NCBI GenBank assembly: GCA_028622995.1 | Contig: JAJQJQ010000045.1 | Coordinates: 1-64,000, forward strand | From: Panagrolaimus kolymaensis | Taxonomy: Eukaryota > Nematoda > Chromadorea > Rhabditida > Panagrolaimidae | Length of the DNA: 64,000 bases | Direction of reading: 5' to 3' | In this document: piece by piece, positions 25,202 to 40,200 of the stretch | Layout of the letters: each line of letters starts with the position of its first letter | Position numbering within the stretch: position 1 is the stretch's first letter | Made by a program: the position numbers and the translations under genes | The notes under the pieces: model-generated | The model's database searches: none | Told to the model about the DNA's origin: nothing | What the model saw: the letters and a program-made list of their open reading frames with translations, nothing else

Positions 25202-28200
25202 ATGGATTCTGAAACAATTCCCAGTACCTCTTCTTCTATTTCTGAAGCATTGCCATCATCCACGATAAAAGAAGAAATAAAAAAGCAGGCGACAATCGAT
25301 GAAGAAAAATTGGAAAAAATAAATATTTTTTCAAATAAAGAATTTGAAGGTCAAAAAATAACGGATGAAAAAGAAGAGGTGATCGATAAAAAAAAGGTTA
25401 GCACTTCTTTAAGTGCAAAAAGTATCGACATAATCTCTAATTGCACCGAACATCAAAGAAATAATGAAAATGACGCCACCGATATTGAAAAACCTACAAC
25501 TTCGTCAAAAATATCTGAAAATATTGAATCAATAAAATCCACAGTTGCGTCAAAAATAATTCCGATGACGACAAAATTATCATCAAAAAAATTGTCCATT
25601 GACGAAACAACAAATAATCAAAGAATTAATGAAAGTTCTTCAAAATTATCAAAAAGGCGGCGATCTTCTATACCAAAATTCGCCCATGAAGAAATAGCTG
25701 GCACTGATCCTTCATTGTTTGTTTGCCATAAAGGTGGTGCAGCAGCTTTTAAAGATGGCGGCGATGATCAAGAAGATGAAGAAGAAATTCTTCTAACTTC
25801 TGATCCAATGGAAAATGAAATGGAAGCTACGGACCCCGAGTCTTCGCCTGATATAGTGGTTTCGGAAAGCATAATTATGTTTATTTTACCTGAATCTTCT
25901 GCAACATCAGAAATTAATTCTCAAAGTGAACTAATTGATAATCCAGACCATCCAGAACCTCCAACTTTTTCATTATTATCTGAACAAAAAGAATTAATGG
26001 AAGATGATGCTTTTCAAGACACTTCGAACATTTTTGAGCCTTTAGAACCATCAGAAAATGCAATCGATATTATTGTTGAAGTAGTGGACGTTAAAACTGG
26101 AAGTACATTAGATCTTCCAAGAACTTCGGATTCTAGTGATGATAAATATTTACCAGAAATGAATATTAAAGAAAAAAAAGAATTATCTATTGAAGTGCCT
26201 TCTATTTTCTTGACTGAAGAGGTAACTCAAAGTTCTAAAATTTTAAATGAATTATTTTCAAACGAAATTAAAAATTTGGAGGAATTCCCATTAAATAAAA
26301 TTAACTTAACCGCCGAGTCACAACAGGAAATTGTAAATTTTGAAGAAGCAACGGTAAAGAATAAAAGTTTTGTGGCGGAAAAAGAAAAACAGCCAATAAT
26401 AGCAGCCGAGGAGCCAGATCGACATGAAAATGGCGGGGAAGTACAAAAAATAGCTGAAAAATTATTGGAAAAGCCACCAAGGCCTCCGTCACCTCCAAAA
26501 AAATTGAGCACAAGCCTCGATGAACAACAAGCCTCAACTTCAGCCGCTTCAACTGGCCCAGAAATATTTTCATTTTCACCAGAGCTACCATCTATCATTT
26601 CTCAAACAAGCAGCTCTGAGCTCATTACCTCAAATGATACTTCTGAACTTATTTCCCCTATTAGCAGTGATATTCCATCCTCGCCAATTTCATCTTCTAA
26701 ATTCCCTGAAGCAATCGCCGCCGCCATAATAAGATCACAATCACCTCCAATAAAAAAAGCTCCACCAATTCCTCCTCCACCAAAATTTTCATCAACCTCA
26801 AAAACAACAACAATTCTTGCCACCAAACAAGATTTATCACCTAAAATTTCGCCTGATTCTTCCTCAAATATAATTACTGATACATGTTTGCCAAGAATAT
26901 TACAAACATTAACAATTTGGCCTCAGCAATTTCGTCCATTAACTGGATTATTAGTTTCAAACGAATCAAGAGTTTCCATTCAAATTAAACTTGATGATGA
27001 AGAAATTTTACAAACTATCGCGGTGGGAGGAAATCAAACGTAAGCTTATGCTAATTTTATATTTTCCTTAAAAACCTTTTTTTAATTTTATTTTTTCCAT
27101 TATTTTCGAAAAATAAAAATTTCAGGCGAATTTTTAGTGAAAAAGCCATAATTGATATCAAACGTCCATATCAATTTGTTAAATTAATATTTATCGAACA
27201 TACAGAAAATGCAGAAACTCGTCAAATTGGTAAATTGCATATACGTAAAAAAGATATTTTACCCATAAATGGTAGAGATGTGATGCTTCCAGTTCAAGGC
27301 TCACCATCTTCTCGTTCAACAGTTTCATCAATTTTGGGTGAAATTTGTTTAAATATTGAACCCAAAGAAAAAGATGCAAATATAATTTCATTGAGGTGAG
27401 AATTTTAAAAATTCAATGGAAAGATAAACAATTTTCGTCGCGAGACAATTCTTTTGAAAAGGTAATAAGAAATTTTTCGTTCTGAAACAATTTTTAGCAT
27501 AGAATTTTTTTTTACAAAAAAAGATAAAATAATTTTTTTAAATTAGTTCATTTTTTATAAACATAAATGTATAAAACTACTGTAGCTGCATATCGTTTTT
27601 CATAGCAAAAAATATATTTTTCTTAGTTTTTTATCGTCTTTTTTATTTTTAATTTACTCTTTTTTTATTGTTATTATTATTTGCCTGGATTTTTTTATTT
27701 CCAGATTTTCTTTTCCTTCTTTCTTACTTTTTGCTATTAAACCTTTGGGATATATAATTTCTTTTCTTTTTTTTTCACTTTTAAAAATTATATGCGGCAA
27801 TATGAAAAAAGAAAATAAGAAAATAAAAATCATCAGCGGCGGCACCAATCTCATTTCCGGTTGTCATTTGTCTCAAAAAAAAAAAGCGCATCGGATAACA
27901 CAGAGCTCTTCTTTTTTTATGCTCAACCATCCTCCGGGAGAAAAAGAAAGACAAAACACATTTATTTCTGATGAGGCAAATTTTTTCTAATAAACAACAT
28001 TTCTTTTTTCTTTTTTCTTTCTTTTTGCATTTGGATTTGAAATATGTTTTAGCATATGTATTTGCGGCGGCAATATGGAAGATTTGAAGAGTTAAAAGTT
28101 TTATATAAAGGTAAAATAACTTTTTTTTAACTCTTTTGTTTCCTAATTAGAAAAAAAAGTTTGAGCTGAATTTTTTTGTTTTTTGATTCGGAAAAAAGCG

Positions 28201-31200
28201 GCATTGTAAAATTTATCCCTAACTTAATTTTTTACTTTTGATATTATTTTCTTTTTGGTAATTATTCTATATCGTAGTACCAAATTTTCTGAGTCTTCTA
28301 CAAAGCCTTTTCTTTCTAACTTCATTTTTAAAACTTTTTTTATTACTGTTTTTTTGTATCAAAGAACAGTCAAAAAATCAAGGAAGGATTACATTTACAT
28401 TCATTGACTTTGAAAGTTATCGTTTCCGGTGCTGTGCCATTTTTTTATTCTCACCTTCTTTCTTTCTTTCTTAGAAATATACAATAAAAAAAGGTTATTT
28501 CCGCTTGAAAGCAAACGATAAGCAACATTTTTGTGTTTTTGTGTTTAGTTTGTTTGAGAAACATATATATTCTTTTTTCTATTTATGGAAAAAATTACAA
28601 TTATTTATAAGAAAAAGTACTGTAATAGCTAGAGCAGAGCCAGAATGAGAAAATATTTAAGGTAGCAACGTAAACTAATTTTTTTTTCTTACAGTGAAAA
28701 ACTAAAAAGATTTATCATTTTTTATTATTTTCTTGTTATTTAAATTTTAAAATAGTTCAAACATCCAAAAAATTTAAAATTTCATCCATTTTTTTAGTGT
28801 TTTGGATTATACTGCATTAATTCCAACTCCACCTCGAAGGCTATCAACTTCATCAACATCCTCCAATTCTTCGCTATCTTCTCCGCCATTATTTTTTCGA
28901 AATCGCGTCCATTTAGCTTTTTGCATAACCGCGTATGGAGAACTTGTAGGAACTATGAAAAAAATAACCCTTTTTGATCGAAGAAGTATCGATAAAGTTG
29001 AATTTAATTTAAAAACATATTCTGAAAAATGTTCTAATATTCGTGCCAGGCATGCTTCAAATGATTCCTCTGCAAATGGATCAACAAATTATAGTAATAA
29101 TGGAAACAGCGGCAATGGAAATGGCAAAGATTCTGAAGCTTCACATGTAAGATTAAATATTAAAATATATTCTGAACCCACGTATGATGATAGCAGTTAT
29201 GTTGGATTTGTTCGAATTCCATTAGATTCAGAAACTTTTATGCCATTAGAAAAATGTGTTGGAGCTAATTGGTGAGTTTTAGAATTTATCTTCTTTTATG
29301 AAATTTTTATTTAATTATTTTGTTTCGCCAACTTTATTCTCTTATTTTTACAGTATTTTTTCAAGTTTTTTATCGTGTGCTTTTTATAAGGCTTTTCTTA
29401 CTTTCTTTTTTTCTTTTTTCCATATTATTTTGATAAACATCACAAATTGCTAATTCTTTTCTTTCTTTTTTTCAATGGACTCCCACGTTTTTTTGTTTTG
29501 TTTATATTTATCTTTTTTTTTATTTTCTCTTCTTTTTTTGCACACAAATATTTTGCAAAAAAATATATGAATGAATGTTTTTTTGTTTTTTGCAAAAAAA
29601 AAATTGAGGCGACCTATGCTTTTGTTTTTCAATGTTTCGAGGCTTTGGAGCTTATTTATCGAAATGTCAGGAAAAAAATTTCCTAAAAAATATTTACAAA
29701 ATTTTTTCTGTTTTTTTGGAAGGTGTAAAACCAATAAACACGTTTATGCACATCGAGGAATTGAAGTGATGTTTTCATTTTTATTTTTATTTCCTGATAA
29801 TAAAAAAATATTATATTATAATATTTGACTTTAAATTCGTTTCGACAATTCGTAAAAAAAATTATGTAGATAAGCGGAAATTCTATTTATGGAATTTAGT
29901 TTAGTTCTATATTTTTGACGTAACATATTTTTTTTTGTTTGCCGGCAGTGGATTTTTTTGTGTTATTGTCAGAAAAAAAGGTTAATGTTATTTTAAGCTT
30001 CTTTTTTTTTTTGAAAAATTAGTTTTCGCTTGAACTAACAAAAAACTTATTATTATTGTGTTTGTTTGATTATTTATTTTTTTTCTGCTGCATAAAATAA
30101 AAATTAAATAAAATCATAAGCGTTAACAAATTCTTTTAATCCAAAAGGGCAACAATTTTTTTAATTTTAAATTTTATTTTTGTCTTTAATTTTGACGTAG
30201 CTCATTAGTAGCAGAAATACTGAAAATATGTTAGTAAATTTATACACTTTTGTAAAATTTTATCTTTTATTTTTTTGTTGTTGGATTTTGTTAAAAATTA
30301 TTAGATTTATTATAAATTTTTTTTATTATTATTACTCAAAACAGTTGTCATTCATCTGCTTGCCTTTTTTTTCTTTGAATGGGAGAGATAATCGCCAACA
30401 TTGACAACTGAGAAATCCAACAACCAAAAAAAATATATATTTGCATCTGCATCCTTCTTTTCCTTTCTTTCTGGAAAAAATAACGAACGTAAGAAAGCAT
30501 TCCTTTTTTTCATTCAAATACCACATTTTTAAAACTTGGGCAAAGTGAATGGCTGGCAAGAGCGGCCACTGGTCAAACATAAAAAATGCATTCGCTTGCT
30601 TTTTTGCAAGTGTCCGGCTTCGACTAGGCTCGAAGCACTCGTCTGGCTTTTTTCCTTAAACAAAGACATCAGTTGTTGTTTGTCCAGTTGCCAAAAAAAA
30701 AATAATCCAAAAAAGTTTGTTTTTCCCCTCCATTCTTTTGTCTTTTTATTATTTTCGCAAGAAATTCTTTTTATTACAAATTCGAAGAAAGAGAATGATT
30801 TTTGTTAACAAAAACAAAGCTATGTTCAAATTATTTTGCAATCTTTTTCGTTTGTTTTTAAGCAGTTAGTTAGTTTGTCAGCTGCCAATTCCTTTATGGC
30901 TATCGGCTGCTTTCCCGTCTTGCTAATGCTAATTGCCGCTGGGATTTTCTTTTATCGTGTACTTCTTTATTTTTCATTATTCTCGGATAATTATTAAACA
31001 ATTTTTGTTAAGGATTAACTTACAAATTGCATATCGCCTTTCAAATTTATTCGATGAAAAGGAGAAAATGCACTTTTGCAAGAAGAAAAAATATTAAAAA
31101 AATCAGGTGTTTCTAATTTCCGGTGTGTTTTAAAGTTTTCGGGGGTGATACTTCTCCTTTGTCATTTGCCAATTTCGAATGCAATTTGCTTCAATTTTTT

Positions 31201-34200
31201 GTTGATCAATGAACTTTTATCTTTTTAAGTTCACTGGGCGTTATTACACCAAAAACTTTTTCTTCTTCTTCACTTTTCTATTTTTAGCCCCCATAAATTT
31301 GGTCTGTGGAAGGTTTTTTGGGTAAAATTTTTATGGTCATGTGTTTTGAAGTATTTGCCTTGCACCGAAGAAAATTAAGCACCTTTCTGCCTAAAAGTTA
31401 TTTATTTTATTCTGTATTTTCATAAATCAACTTTAAATTTGTGTTTTCTTTTCAAAGTTTCTATTCAAGAAATTAGCAACTTTGTGTTTTGGCAATATAT
31501 TTTCCTCCACTTTACTACCCAAATTAAGCAAACACGCCCAAAACTGGTCTTAACTTGAACTTCTTCCCTCTTTTTTTAATATGATTAGCTACAGTAATAA
31601 AAAGGTTGCTGCTGCCGTTCATTAAATCAACAAAAAAAAATTGTAAAATTAATTGTGAATTGAATTTTTTTTTGCAATTTCTGGTTTTCTTTTTTATTCT
31701 AATGTAATCTGGTTTGGGTGCGTGATAACATGCTTTTTTTCAATTTCCATTCATTTCCTTTTACAACAATTTTTTTCCGCAAAAAAAACTCTAAAAACCT
31801 TGCGCCGATCAAATCAAGCGAAAACAATTGTAATTTTTTTTGTTTCACACCGAATTTATAAATAAAAACTAAAACTTCCGGTCCTCCTCCCAAATTTTTT
31901 TTTTCATTCTTTAAAATAGCCAAATTTATTTTTTTTTTCATTGCCTCCTTTCTTTTCGGCTGGCAGAGATATATGCATTTAAATTTCGATAATGGTGGCG
32001 ATGGAGGTGGTCTTTGTCATTTTTGCATGAACGAATTTCCCAGAAAAAAAATATAAAGAAATTTTTTTGTGAAGCTTTCAATCAAAAAAAATTCATTCCA
32101 ATTTTTGCTATTTTGCCAATTTTCTGTCACTAACAAATCATTTTTCTTTTGCACTTTTATTTATCGCCTGCTTTTTAAGATTTTACTTTATTTCTAAAGA
32201 AAAAATTAAAGGCCAATTATATTTTTATTTTCTTTAAGTTTGTTTCGAGGAAGGCATTTTGGGTTTCATTTTTCCTATTTTTCTGACTTTGCGGTTTAAA
32301 AAAATAAACATTCCATTATTTTTTTTTTTGCTCTTTCAAAGTTTACTTTTTAATGAATGAAAAAAAATGGATGAATGAATGTTTTTTTTTAGTTTATTTT
32401 GTCCTTTCAAACATTTTTACTCATTCTTTTTCCCCAAAACTTTTTTTTGTCGTCGTTTTTATATTGCGTCAAAAATTCCAAAATCAAAGATGAAAAATGT
32501 TTCAAAAGCAGCAAGAAACAAAAAAGAAGCTTTTGTCGTTGGAAATGATGCAAAATAAATAAAATTAAAACAATTAACAACTATCAAAAATTCATCATAA
32601 ATAATTTATTGAACTGGTTTTTTTCATTTTAATTTTTATGAATCATTTTTTTATGGGTTCCTCAGAGTTTTTTTTTGCAAAAAATCGGAAACATTAGGAG
32701 GAGCGGAATATCATAAAAAAAGTTTTTCTGCAAAAAAATATAGAGGGGTGATAAAAGCGTCGTGTTTTAACTGTAAAAAGAACACGACAAACTTAAAAAA
32801 GCCGTTTTTATATTTCCTTTTTGCGTCTATAAACGCTTAGATTTATTCTCAAAAAAAATAAATTTTACAGTAATCTTTTTAAAAAACCCATAAAGTAATC
32901 CCCAAAACAAATCCAGAAAGTTTATTAGTTTTTTTTTTTTGAAGAAACCAAATCTCTTAAGAATATTCGTTTTATTTACTGAAACCATCTACCACACAAA
33001 CGCGTCACAAAATCACGAAAAATTACTCATAATACTTTTTTTTTGTTCTCTTTGATCCTTTCTTTTTTTTATACAGTTTTTAGCCACTCCAAAACACAAA
33101 TAAACTTAACTTTCTAAACTTTTTATTTTGTCCTCTCTTATCTTTTTCATTCATCTTTTCTAGCCTTTAAAAAAAATCTTTTTACGTATTTTATAAATAA
33201 AAAAAGAGTCTTGAGCGTTAAACCATTTTTTCTTTTTTTTCGAGATAAAAGTCATTGCGTCGTCGTTTTTCGTCGTCGTTGAAAGTCTTTCGAAAAATAA
33301 ACATTAGTCTAAAAAGTTGAAGAAAAAAGAAAAATAAAGAAGAAGATCCATCGCGATTGCTTTATTATTATTATTTTTTTCTCAATGTTCCTCTTCGCTT
33401 TTTCGCCTACGCTTCCGGTGTCTTTAGCAGCCGCCGCCAGTCCAGCAGCAACAACTGGCAATAAGAGGCAGCTGAACGGGGAAAAAAGAGTCGAGCCAGC
33501 AAATGTGTGTGTGTTTGCTTTTAGCTTTGCTTTTTGTCGAACGAACGAACGAACGATGGATGATCAAAAGCAAGAATATAGTGACTTTGACTATTTTTTT
33601 TTAATTCTTAAAACACGCGACTACGAATAACAAACTTTCGTTTTTCTTGAATGAAATGAAACAAAAAATAGTTTTGAGATAGAGAAAAGGATATAGTCAG
33701 TCGTCGTCAGCAAAGCGGACTATCGCTAGCTATTTATCTTTGAAGTTGTCTATTTTTTTATATTGAAAAATTTGTGTTATTATCTCTTTGGTCTTTTTGG
33801 AAGCCACTTATCAAACTTTTTTTCTTCAAAAAAAAACTTCTCTTGTCCATCAAATTTATTTCATAGAAACCTTTTCTATTTAGTTCACTTTCGGTACTTT
33901 TTTTTATATTTATCCCTCAAAAAATAGGGGCTAAAATAAAAAAATGAAGATAAAATGAAAGATGATGATGAGTCTCAAAATAAAAGGTTTTTCCATTTTC
34001 GTGACTTTTCTGCATCAAATATTTTTTTCATTCAAAAAAAAAAAAAAAAAATAATACTTCCGTGACAATTTAAATGCCTGAATGTGATGAAAAAAAAGTG
34101 TGATGGAATTTTTTTTGCTGCTGCTTCTTCCATTTTGACGAGAGACGAGATTGCTAAAAAGTTTGCTAAAGAAATTTAAAAAAAGACTTATGTTGCATTT

Positions 34201-37200
34201 TTTCATTTTCATTTCCTCGTGGTTCAAAAAAGCAACTAAAAAAAAGTTTGTCAGTCAGTTGATTTTGAGTTTAAAACAAAAAAAATTTTGTGCCATTGAT
34301 TAGTCGCTTTTTTCAAAGTCACTGAATGGAATTTTTTAAGTAAGCTAGCTTTGAAGTTTATTATGTTTAAATTTCTATTTGCTTTTAACCTAAAAAATAA
34401 ATTTAAAATTTTGGGTTTAAAAACCGAGCGGCAGATTAAATTACTTTTTAACATTCAAAAAAATTACCCACTAAACTTAATCCTTGTTTTCTTGACTCTA
34501 GTTTCTTACTAAAAAAGCTCAAAATAAGGTTAAATTCCATTACACTTATCAAAAGTTCCATAGCATAATTATGGCATCATCTGATTTTTTTTTCGATCAC
34601 CTGTTTCACAACCCACTCAAAATTACTTTTAATCCCATTACCCGAATTAATACTAATCCAAGCCATCCAGTGTTCTTACTTTGCCTTTTGGTCGCGCCAA
34701 GCGCCGCGCCGGGCGCCAGAAAAATGAAAAACCGCGCCAGGCACCGCGCCACGTGCCAACCTTTAAAATTTTGAGCACCAGCGCCGCGCCACGCGCCAGA
34801 AAAAAAATTTAAATAATGACCAAAAACATTAACTTTTTTATTTATTTAGTAAGATATACTTAAAATAACGCTATATTTGAGGTTTTACTAAGATTAAATC
34901 AATTTTTTTCTGGAAAATCCAAGCATTTTAAAATTTTAAAAAAATTTTTTAATTTTTCTCGCGCCACGCGCCGCGCCGAGCATCGGATTTCTGAAAAGCC
35001 GCGCCAAGCAACGCGCCACGCGCCAGCTGGCGCGCGCCGGCGCGCGCCGGCGCGGCGCGGGTGCGGCGCGAGTAAGAACACTGAAGCCATCCCATATTTC
35101 TTTTTTTTTTCATTCATAAAATTTTTTTGGTTTACTATTTTTTATTATTACTCACCGAACTTTTATTTAGCGTCATAATTTCTCTTTTTTTTGTTGGAGT
35201 TTCACCTTTTTCCCTTGCCTCCACCACCAGCCATTAGTTACTACCACGTTTTATTTTTTCTGTCTATATTTTTCACTCTTTTTTTTCTTGTTTATTCCTC
35301 TTTCGCGCCTCCGCTATTATTTTCTGTCATTCCTTTGCTCATTCACCTGCCTGCTTTTTTTCTTTTCTTTTTATCCCTCTTTTTCATTCATTCATAAAAA
35401 ATAATATTTCGAAATCAAAACTTTTTTATTATTTTTTTGCAGAGAAATAAAAAAAATATATGTGTGTGCAAAAGCGATAATCACGCAATAATTACATAAA
35501 CATAAATATATATATACTCCTCCTCAATTTTTTACGTTTGCTTACTCGCCTCTCTATTTATTTTACTAATTATTTTTTTATTATTTAATTTCTTTGAAGC
35601 GTGGTTGGAAAAATAATATTGCTAATAAGTGCAGCAAAAGAAAAAGTTTAAAAGACTAAACAATAATTTAAATCTGAGAAAAAAATTTTTCCAAGACAAG
35701 ATTTGTACAATCATTCAAAGAAAATTCAGTAAATTATAAAAAAATTTGCATTACTCATTAATTAATAAGTTTTCGCTGCAAAAGTATTAAATTTTAATTT
35801 TGGGATGTAAAATAATTACACTACAAACTTTTTTCTTAGTTTAATTTTTGCAAAGAAAATAATTTTGAATTAAAAGTATACTGGGTAAAATTTCATTGAA
35901 AAGAAATTATTTTTTTTACTTGCGCCTAAGAAAAATAAAACTAAAACTACATTAAATTACTCACGCATAAATAATTTTTGTGCGATTTTTAATTATTTGC
36001 ATTTTCTAATAACAATTTACGTAAATTATTTGTTAGAAAATGAAGAAAAAAGGTTTCCACTTGAACGGAAGTTAATTATTAAACGTCAGCTTTATTTTGC
36101 TAATATAAAAAGGCTTGGCTTTAGACTCCATTGTTTTATTTTAATTTTTTTATAAAAGAAAAAAGTTAATATTTTATTTTTATTTTTTTATAAAGGTTAT
36201 TTAGAAATTAGTTTTTATGATGTTTGGTAAACAGTAACTATACCCCCGAGATTCTTCAAATTTGTGAAATCTCTCTCTTGAGAGTAAAGATTTTTTCATT
36301 TTTCACCTGCGCTCTTTTTCGCCAGCACCCACGTTTCCATTGTTACATATATATGTTTTTTTATTTCAACAAAGGTCACTAACTTCCTCTTCATTTTTTA
36401 AATTATTTTAGCGATTTTAGCTTTAAAACAGTTCTTTTTTTAAATAAAATTTGACATTAAAAAACTAGCCCCGTTCCTTGGCATTTTAAAATTTTTATTA
36501 TTCCTTTTATCTCTTCTCTCAATTTCTTTAATTTTGGTTTGTAGTTAACTACGAAACACCACCTCCTTCTTTTTTTTCTCTCATTCATTTATTTTTCTTA
36601 TAGTCAGCTTATTTTATTTATACTTTTTTATAATTTTATCCGTTCCGTTCAGGAGTGATATTATTCATTTTTTATATTTTTTATCCTCTTTCCTGTTTCT
36701 GTATGTATCGCTAACACCCTATTCTTGGGTTGGCTTTTTTTTTTGTTTTCCTCCGCAAAAATTAAAAACAAAAACTGAAAACTAAAAAAATTGAATTCAT
36801 TTTTTTATTAATAGAATTTAAAAAAATTTAAATTATTAATTTATGCGTCCTTCAGAGTTATTTTTTGTTTGTTAGTGTAGGTGCAAAAAAAAAAAAGAGA
36901 AAATTTAAATTAATTATTTTCACTTTTCTCTCGCTTTTTTTTTGTTTATTTGAAATATATTAAAAGAAAAATCTTTGGCTATAAATTTATTAGCAATTCG
37001 CAGTTTGGATCATAGAAAAAGATTGGTTTCGTCCTTTGACCCGGAATCGAAGCTTTTAAAGTTTAAACTGTTTTTTTACACATTTATTTCTTTTTTTTTC
37101 GACTTTATTTTCTTTTAACAAATTGAAACCGGATATTTATCGTTTTATTTATTTTTCTAGTTTATCTTTTCCACATCTTTCATATTTTTTTGTCTGAAAT

Positions 37201-40200
37201 GATTCAACCTTTTTCCAAACATAAATCCTTCCTTTTTTGAAACTGTATTTTCCAACTTTCATGATTCCACCATTTTTTAAACTTTTTATACAAAAAAAAC
37301 TATAATCCTTAAACTTATTTTTTGCTTTTTTAAATTCTATTTATGTCAAAATCAAAAAATAATCGTAAAAAATAAATAAGTATAAAAATGAAAGAGGGGG
37401 AGTTTTTATTTTATAATATTTATTTATTTTTAATCTTTTTTGTAAGCAAACACCAACTAAAAAATTTTGATACTTAAAAAAACATAAATGTATTTATTTA
37501 TTTTTTCTAAACTTTTTTTCTTCTTATAAAACTTAAAATAAAATTTTTTGGGACGTTTTTGTCATTCATTCAAATAAAATAAAGCGAACAGCCAAGCTTT
37601 TAATGGGTTTTTTGTTTATTTCTTTCATGCTTGAGTTTCAAAAAAAAAGAGTGGATAAAGAATAAAAAAATTTTTATTGTGAAGAAAAAAAGTTTGAGAA
37701 TAAAACAAATAATATTTGTTTTGTTTTTTCTTTTAACTTTCATTTTTCTCGAGATTTTTAAGAACTTTGATTTTTAACTTTGTTTTAAATTCATTTTTTT
37801 TTGTTTTCGACAAAATTTCTTTAAAAAATTTCATTTTTGTTGAAATCTAGGTTCTTTGCGCGAAAATTGGCTAAAAAAATTCTGTTTTAGTAAAATCCAA
37901 ATTTGGAAACATTTCTTACATAGTTTCCAATTTTTTGCAAAAAAAAATATAGTACAATTTTCGGTCGTTCCCAGCCAAAACAAAAAAAACATTTGCACTT
38001 TATTTATTTCTTTGAAGCTTATATTTCCAAATACTGCAGTCAGTGGCTTTAAAAAAAATGTTTATTTACCCACGCCTCCCGCGTTTCAATGAGGCTGGCG
38101 GCTGTTTGGTTGTTGGCTGATGCTTTAAAACTAAAAAAAATAGTCTCAAATGTATTTCATGGAAAAAATAAAAAAAACTATGGAAATGAATCAAATGTCG
38201 TCTTTTGGGAAATAAATAAAAAAATTTAATTTTTTTTGCATTTAGCTTCTCTTTTTTACTGCCATCATTAAAATAATTTAATCTTTCGATTTTTAAGTTT
38301 GTGTTTGAGTTCAAAAAATTCGTAAAATAAAAAGCTAAATCTTTTTAAAAAAATTTTAATAGTTGTAACTTTATTTTGTCGCTTTTCGTTGCAAGACGTT
38401 TAATGGTTTTTGTTTTTTCTTTTATCTTTTTCTTGTAAATTTCTCAGACTTATTAATTTTTTTACTTTTTTAATGCCTAAATCCACCTGCTTGTTTACTC
38501 TTTTAAAAAATGTTTGATTTATGACTTCACCATCGTGTAGGTGTGTTAGGCTTCATTACTCAGTAAAATTTTTCATTAGCTTTATCAACCATAAATTATA
38601 AACACTTAATTTCTAAGAAGAAAAAAAAAGATTTCGTTTGCGCTTGAATAATAAATTTTTATAATTTTCTTAGTTTTTTTCATTATAAATTTTTCTTCTT
38701 CTAATTATTTTACTTTTATTTTAATTAAAGTTTTTTAAGGTACGAAATTAAATCGAGAATGACGATCTCACAAAATACAACGATATTACAACAACCATCC
38801 ACATCCACGACTTCATCAACAAATAACCTTTCCACAAGTCAATATGATGCTTTGGATAATATGTTGCCATCCACTTCCACTTCTATTACTACCACAACTA
38901 CCACCACCACGACGACCACCAATACCACAAATATCCAAAATAATAACAATTCCACAGAAAAAGTTGGAGATTTAAGAATTCGATTTTGGTGAGTTTTTTA
39001 ATTTACAAAAAAAATCTTCGTGGGATCCTAAAAAGAAAGAAACCAAATAATTTTAATTTGTTTCAAAAAGTTTTTAAAAACCATTTTTTCTTTAAAAAAC
39101 GTCAGAAATCGAAAAATTTACATAAAATCAATATTTTTTATCTTTTTTTAGGAAAAATTGAAGTTTTGCTTTATACGCTTTTTTAAAGTTAATTTTAAAA
39201 TTTAACAAATTTAAAAAACTATTTATCCCATATTTTATTACTTTTAGGTATTCCGTTGAACATATCCTTGCATTAAATCATTATCAACCTCTTTATGAAG
39301 CATTAATGTCTTCATTGGATACAAAACCATATGAAATATCTTTGACTTCCATACTCCAACATCTTCCAGTGGATTTGGGACAAATTGCGAGGCCTTTAAT
39401 GAAAATATTTCTTAAACATGATTTATTTAATGATTTTTTTCGACTTGTTGCTACTCAATATGTTTCAACTTCAAATGAAACTTCCACATTATTTCGAAAT
39501 CAATCCATGGCATCAAAATTGATGCATGAAATGATGAAATTTGTGGGGCAGGAATATTTAATTTCCACGTTAAAGCCTGTCATCGATTTAGTTTATGCTG
39601 AGAAAAAGCGATGCGAAATAGATCCAACTAAATTAAGGCAGGGAGAAAATTTGGAGGAAAATACACGAAATTTTGCTGTTTACGCTGAATTGGCTTTTGT
39701 TCGGGTTTGTGAATCTTCAAATCAGTGTCCCCAAATCGTGAAAAATGTTTTGAATGTTCTTCGCGAAGTTGTGTTTGAAAAATATCCAAATAGAGTGGAA
39801 ATAAGTCGATTGGCTGTAAGCTCATTCACAATTATGAGATTTTTTGCTGCTGCCATTTTGAGTCCCACTCAATATGGTTTAAAAAGAAAAGCACCAGTAA
39901 GTTTTTAAATTTTTTTCGTCTCTGTTTCCTTTTTTTGGAAATTCAAATTTTTCAATGGCTTTCTTTCTTTATTTTTGACTCTTTCGAAAAGTTTTTTAAA
40001 TTTAGTATTCTAAAATAATTTAAAAATTAATAGAAAATTCCAAATAACTTTCGATTCTCAACACGAAAAATACGAATTTTATGAACTACAATTTTAATCC
40101 AAAAATCTTTTTTTAGGAACCAGATGTGAGTCGAACACTTGTGCTAATTTCCAAAATACTCCAAAGATTAGCTAATTGCGTTGTAACCCAACAACCTCTA

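Noticed and set aside
26227..26826. Minus-strand frames within RasGAP exon 1
   Set aside because: Shadows of the 613-codon plus-strand exon; their composition mirrors its Ser/Pro codons.
29450..29828. Frames on both strands in the RasGAP giant intron
   Set aside because: Phe/Lys-rich artefacts of T-runs; no domain and no splice links.
34571..35117. Open frames through MITE 3
   Set aside because: They follow GCGCC repeats (Arg/Ala/Pro) and stop outside the element; no domain.
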